A stretch of DNA of 64,000 nucleotides from Labrenzia sp. THAF82. Lineage in GTDB: Bacteria; Pseudomonadota; Alphaproteobacteria; Rhizobiales; Stappiaceae. The translations under genes and the position numbers were made by a program. Below the pieces are notes generated by a model. The model ran no database searches. It was not told where the DNA came from and saw only the letters and a program-made list of their open reading frames with translations. Below, piece after piece: positions 63,259 to 64,000 of this stretch; position 1 is the first letter of the stretch; each line of letters begins with the position of its first letter. Location of the stretch: contig NZ_CP045354.1 of the NCBI RefSeq assembly GCF_009363435.1, forward strand, positions 190,001-254,000. Reading direction: 5' to 3'.

Positions 63259-63675
63259 TTAGCGGTAGCCTGCAAGATCAATTGCCGTGTTACATTTTTC
63301 GCCGACAGAACGCTGCGCTTTCAAAAGGCAGCGCAAGACATGGCCCGCACCTTCCTTGACACCCTTGCACAGACGGCGCGCGTCATTCGTGCAGATCTTG
63401 GGAGCCGCGGCCTGTGCAGCAAGACGTTCCTGAATGAGGGATGCGACCACTGCGCGATCTGCATTGCATTTTTGTGAAACCTTTGCCTCGTTCTGAGCAA
63501 GACATTGACCGATGCCGTTATTCGCAAGCGTGGCACTCTTGCAGTATTTTTCGATGTCCGCTCCGCAGCTGGCAGACAAAATCTTGATCGCTTCCGCGAA
63601 GCCGACGGTTTGAGCGGCGGCAGGACCGCTTGCCAGCAATAGCGTGGCCATCAATGCAAAAATCAAACGTTTCAT
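63259..63675 (-). CDS. Periplasmic Cys-rich repeat protein
   Basis: 138 residues with signal peptide MKRLIFALMATLLLASGPAAA. The mature part has eight Cys in two repeats with identical spacing: C-x7-C-x12-C-x11-C (CGADIEKYC to QKC, then CTNDARRLC to EKC). This matches the cysteine-rich (Golgi/FGFR-type) repeat seen in Rhizobiales exported proteins. Disulfide-stabilised periplasmic role, unknown. 21 bases before the OmpA-like gene, so cotranscribed. Confidence 0.87.
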   Translation of the reverse strand: MKRLIFALMATLLLASGPAAAQTVGFAEAIKILSASCGADIEKYCKSATLANNGIGQCLAQNEAKVSQKCNADRAVVASLIQERLAAQAAAPKICTNDARRLCKGVKEGAGHVLRCLLKAQRSVGEKCNTAIDLAGYR

Positions 63676-63879
63676 GTTGTGAATCTCCCAACCAGGGGCA
63701 AAAGGGAAAATGCCGCCTGCCCCAGACAACATTACGACACGCAAGAGTGTTTCAGGAGAATTCTACGACCGCAAGTATATCTTTGATTTTTCTGGTTAAT
63801 GAGCTTTTCGCCATTGCCAATCTTGACAGCGCTTTGCGAATGTCGTCCCTCGGCACAAATCAACACCCGGAACCCAAAG

Positions 63880-64000
63880 ATGCCCGTTAAGTTGGAACTC
63901 AAGCGCCTGGAGCATGGGCTGGACCTGCCCTTGCCAGCCTATCAATCAGATCTTGCCGCCGGCCTCGACCTTTTGGCAGCGGTTGATGACCCTGTCGCGC
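63880..64000 (+). CDS. dut: dUTPase, partial
   Basis: The N-terminal 40 residues read MPVKLELKRLEHGLDLPLP, then YQSDLAAGLDLLAA, matching the start of deoxyuridine triphosphatase (usual YxTxGAAGxDL). The enzyme hydrolyses dUTP to dUMP. Cut by the window edge before the Asp and Phe catalytic motifs. Proximity to coaBC supports the call. Confidence 0.85.
   Translation, partial: MPVKLELKRLEHGLDLPLPAYQSDLAAGLDLLAAVDDPVA

Overview
This 64 kb stretch looks like ordinary chromosome from an alphaproteobacterium of the order Hyphomicrobiales (Rhizobiales), most plausibly a marine Stappiaceae-type organism (Roseibium/Labrenzia/Stappia). This assignment is inferred from gene content and protein style, not from a database search. 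Pointers are the RegB/RegA redox pair, an AccD without its zinc-binding cysteines, several DUF1127 proteins, the bioMNY biotin importer, a DctPQM TRAP system with DctB/DctD, and the hisB-hisH-hisA-hisF-hisE-coaA block. Coding density is high. I see no rRNA, tRNA, insertion sequence, prophage or CRISPR array.

Layout. 0-3.3 kb (minus strand): biotin ECF importer bioM-bioN-bioY followed by an acyl-CoA/AMP ligase cut by the window edge. 3.5-6.9 kb: a MocR-type regulator divergent from a LysE exporter, then a DUF1127 gene divergent from a GcvA-like LysR regulator; both divergent pairs have clear inverted repeats at their starts. 7-13.5 kb: trpF-trpB, a 1.2 kb interruption with small genes, then trpA-accD-folC. 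13.5-19.2 kb: a secreted protein of unknown function, an Ada-type DNA repair protein, an Lrp regulator divergent from arginase and ornithine cyclodeaminase (arginine to proline), and pyrF. 20.3-25.3 kb: histidine synthesis genes interleaved with DUF2628 and DUF1330 genes, ending in coaA.

25-32.4 kb: a chemoreceptor, an unusual secreted protein combining a von Hippel-Lindau-like beta domain with an MliC-like lysozyme-inhibitor domain, regA-regB, secB and an SCP2 protein. 32.4-41.5 kb: dctPQM with an excellent sigma-54 promoter and upstream palindromes, dctB/dctD, and between them an ECF41-type sigma factor with its carboxymuconolactone-decarboxylase-like partner and a perfect-looking ECF41 promoter. 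41.5-44.1 kb: modABC molybdate importer. 44.3-50.3 kb: acetyltransferases, a membrane protein, a PEP-mutase/isocitrate-lyase-like enzyme, an AEC transporter and rsgA. 50.5-52.9 kb: a divergent pair of citrate synthase-like genes, one carrying an N-terminal DNA-binding domain. 53-56.2 kb: DUF533 protein, a secreted protein, and an Lrp regulator divergent from hpd (tyrosine breakdown). 56.5-64 kb: gshB, yraN, rsmI, a lipoprotein of the penicillin-binding-protein-activator type, coaBC, a LigB-type dioxygenase, an OmpA-like protein, a Cys-rich periplasmic protein and the start of dut.

Most genes are housekeeping or standard transport and regulation. The points most worth a second look are the VHL-MliC secreted protein, the acyl-CoA ligase in the biotin-uptake operon, the Asp-to-Glu change at the TrpA catalytic position, the missing canonical Cys in CoaBC, the matched ECF41 and DctD/sigma-54 promoters, the HTH-citrate synthase divergent pair, and an orphan terminator suggesting a small RNA next to gshB.
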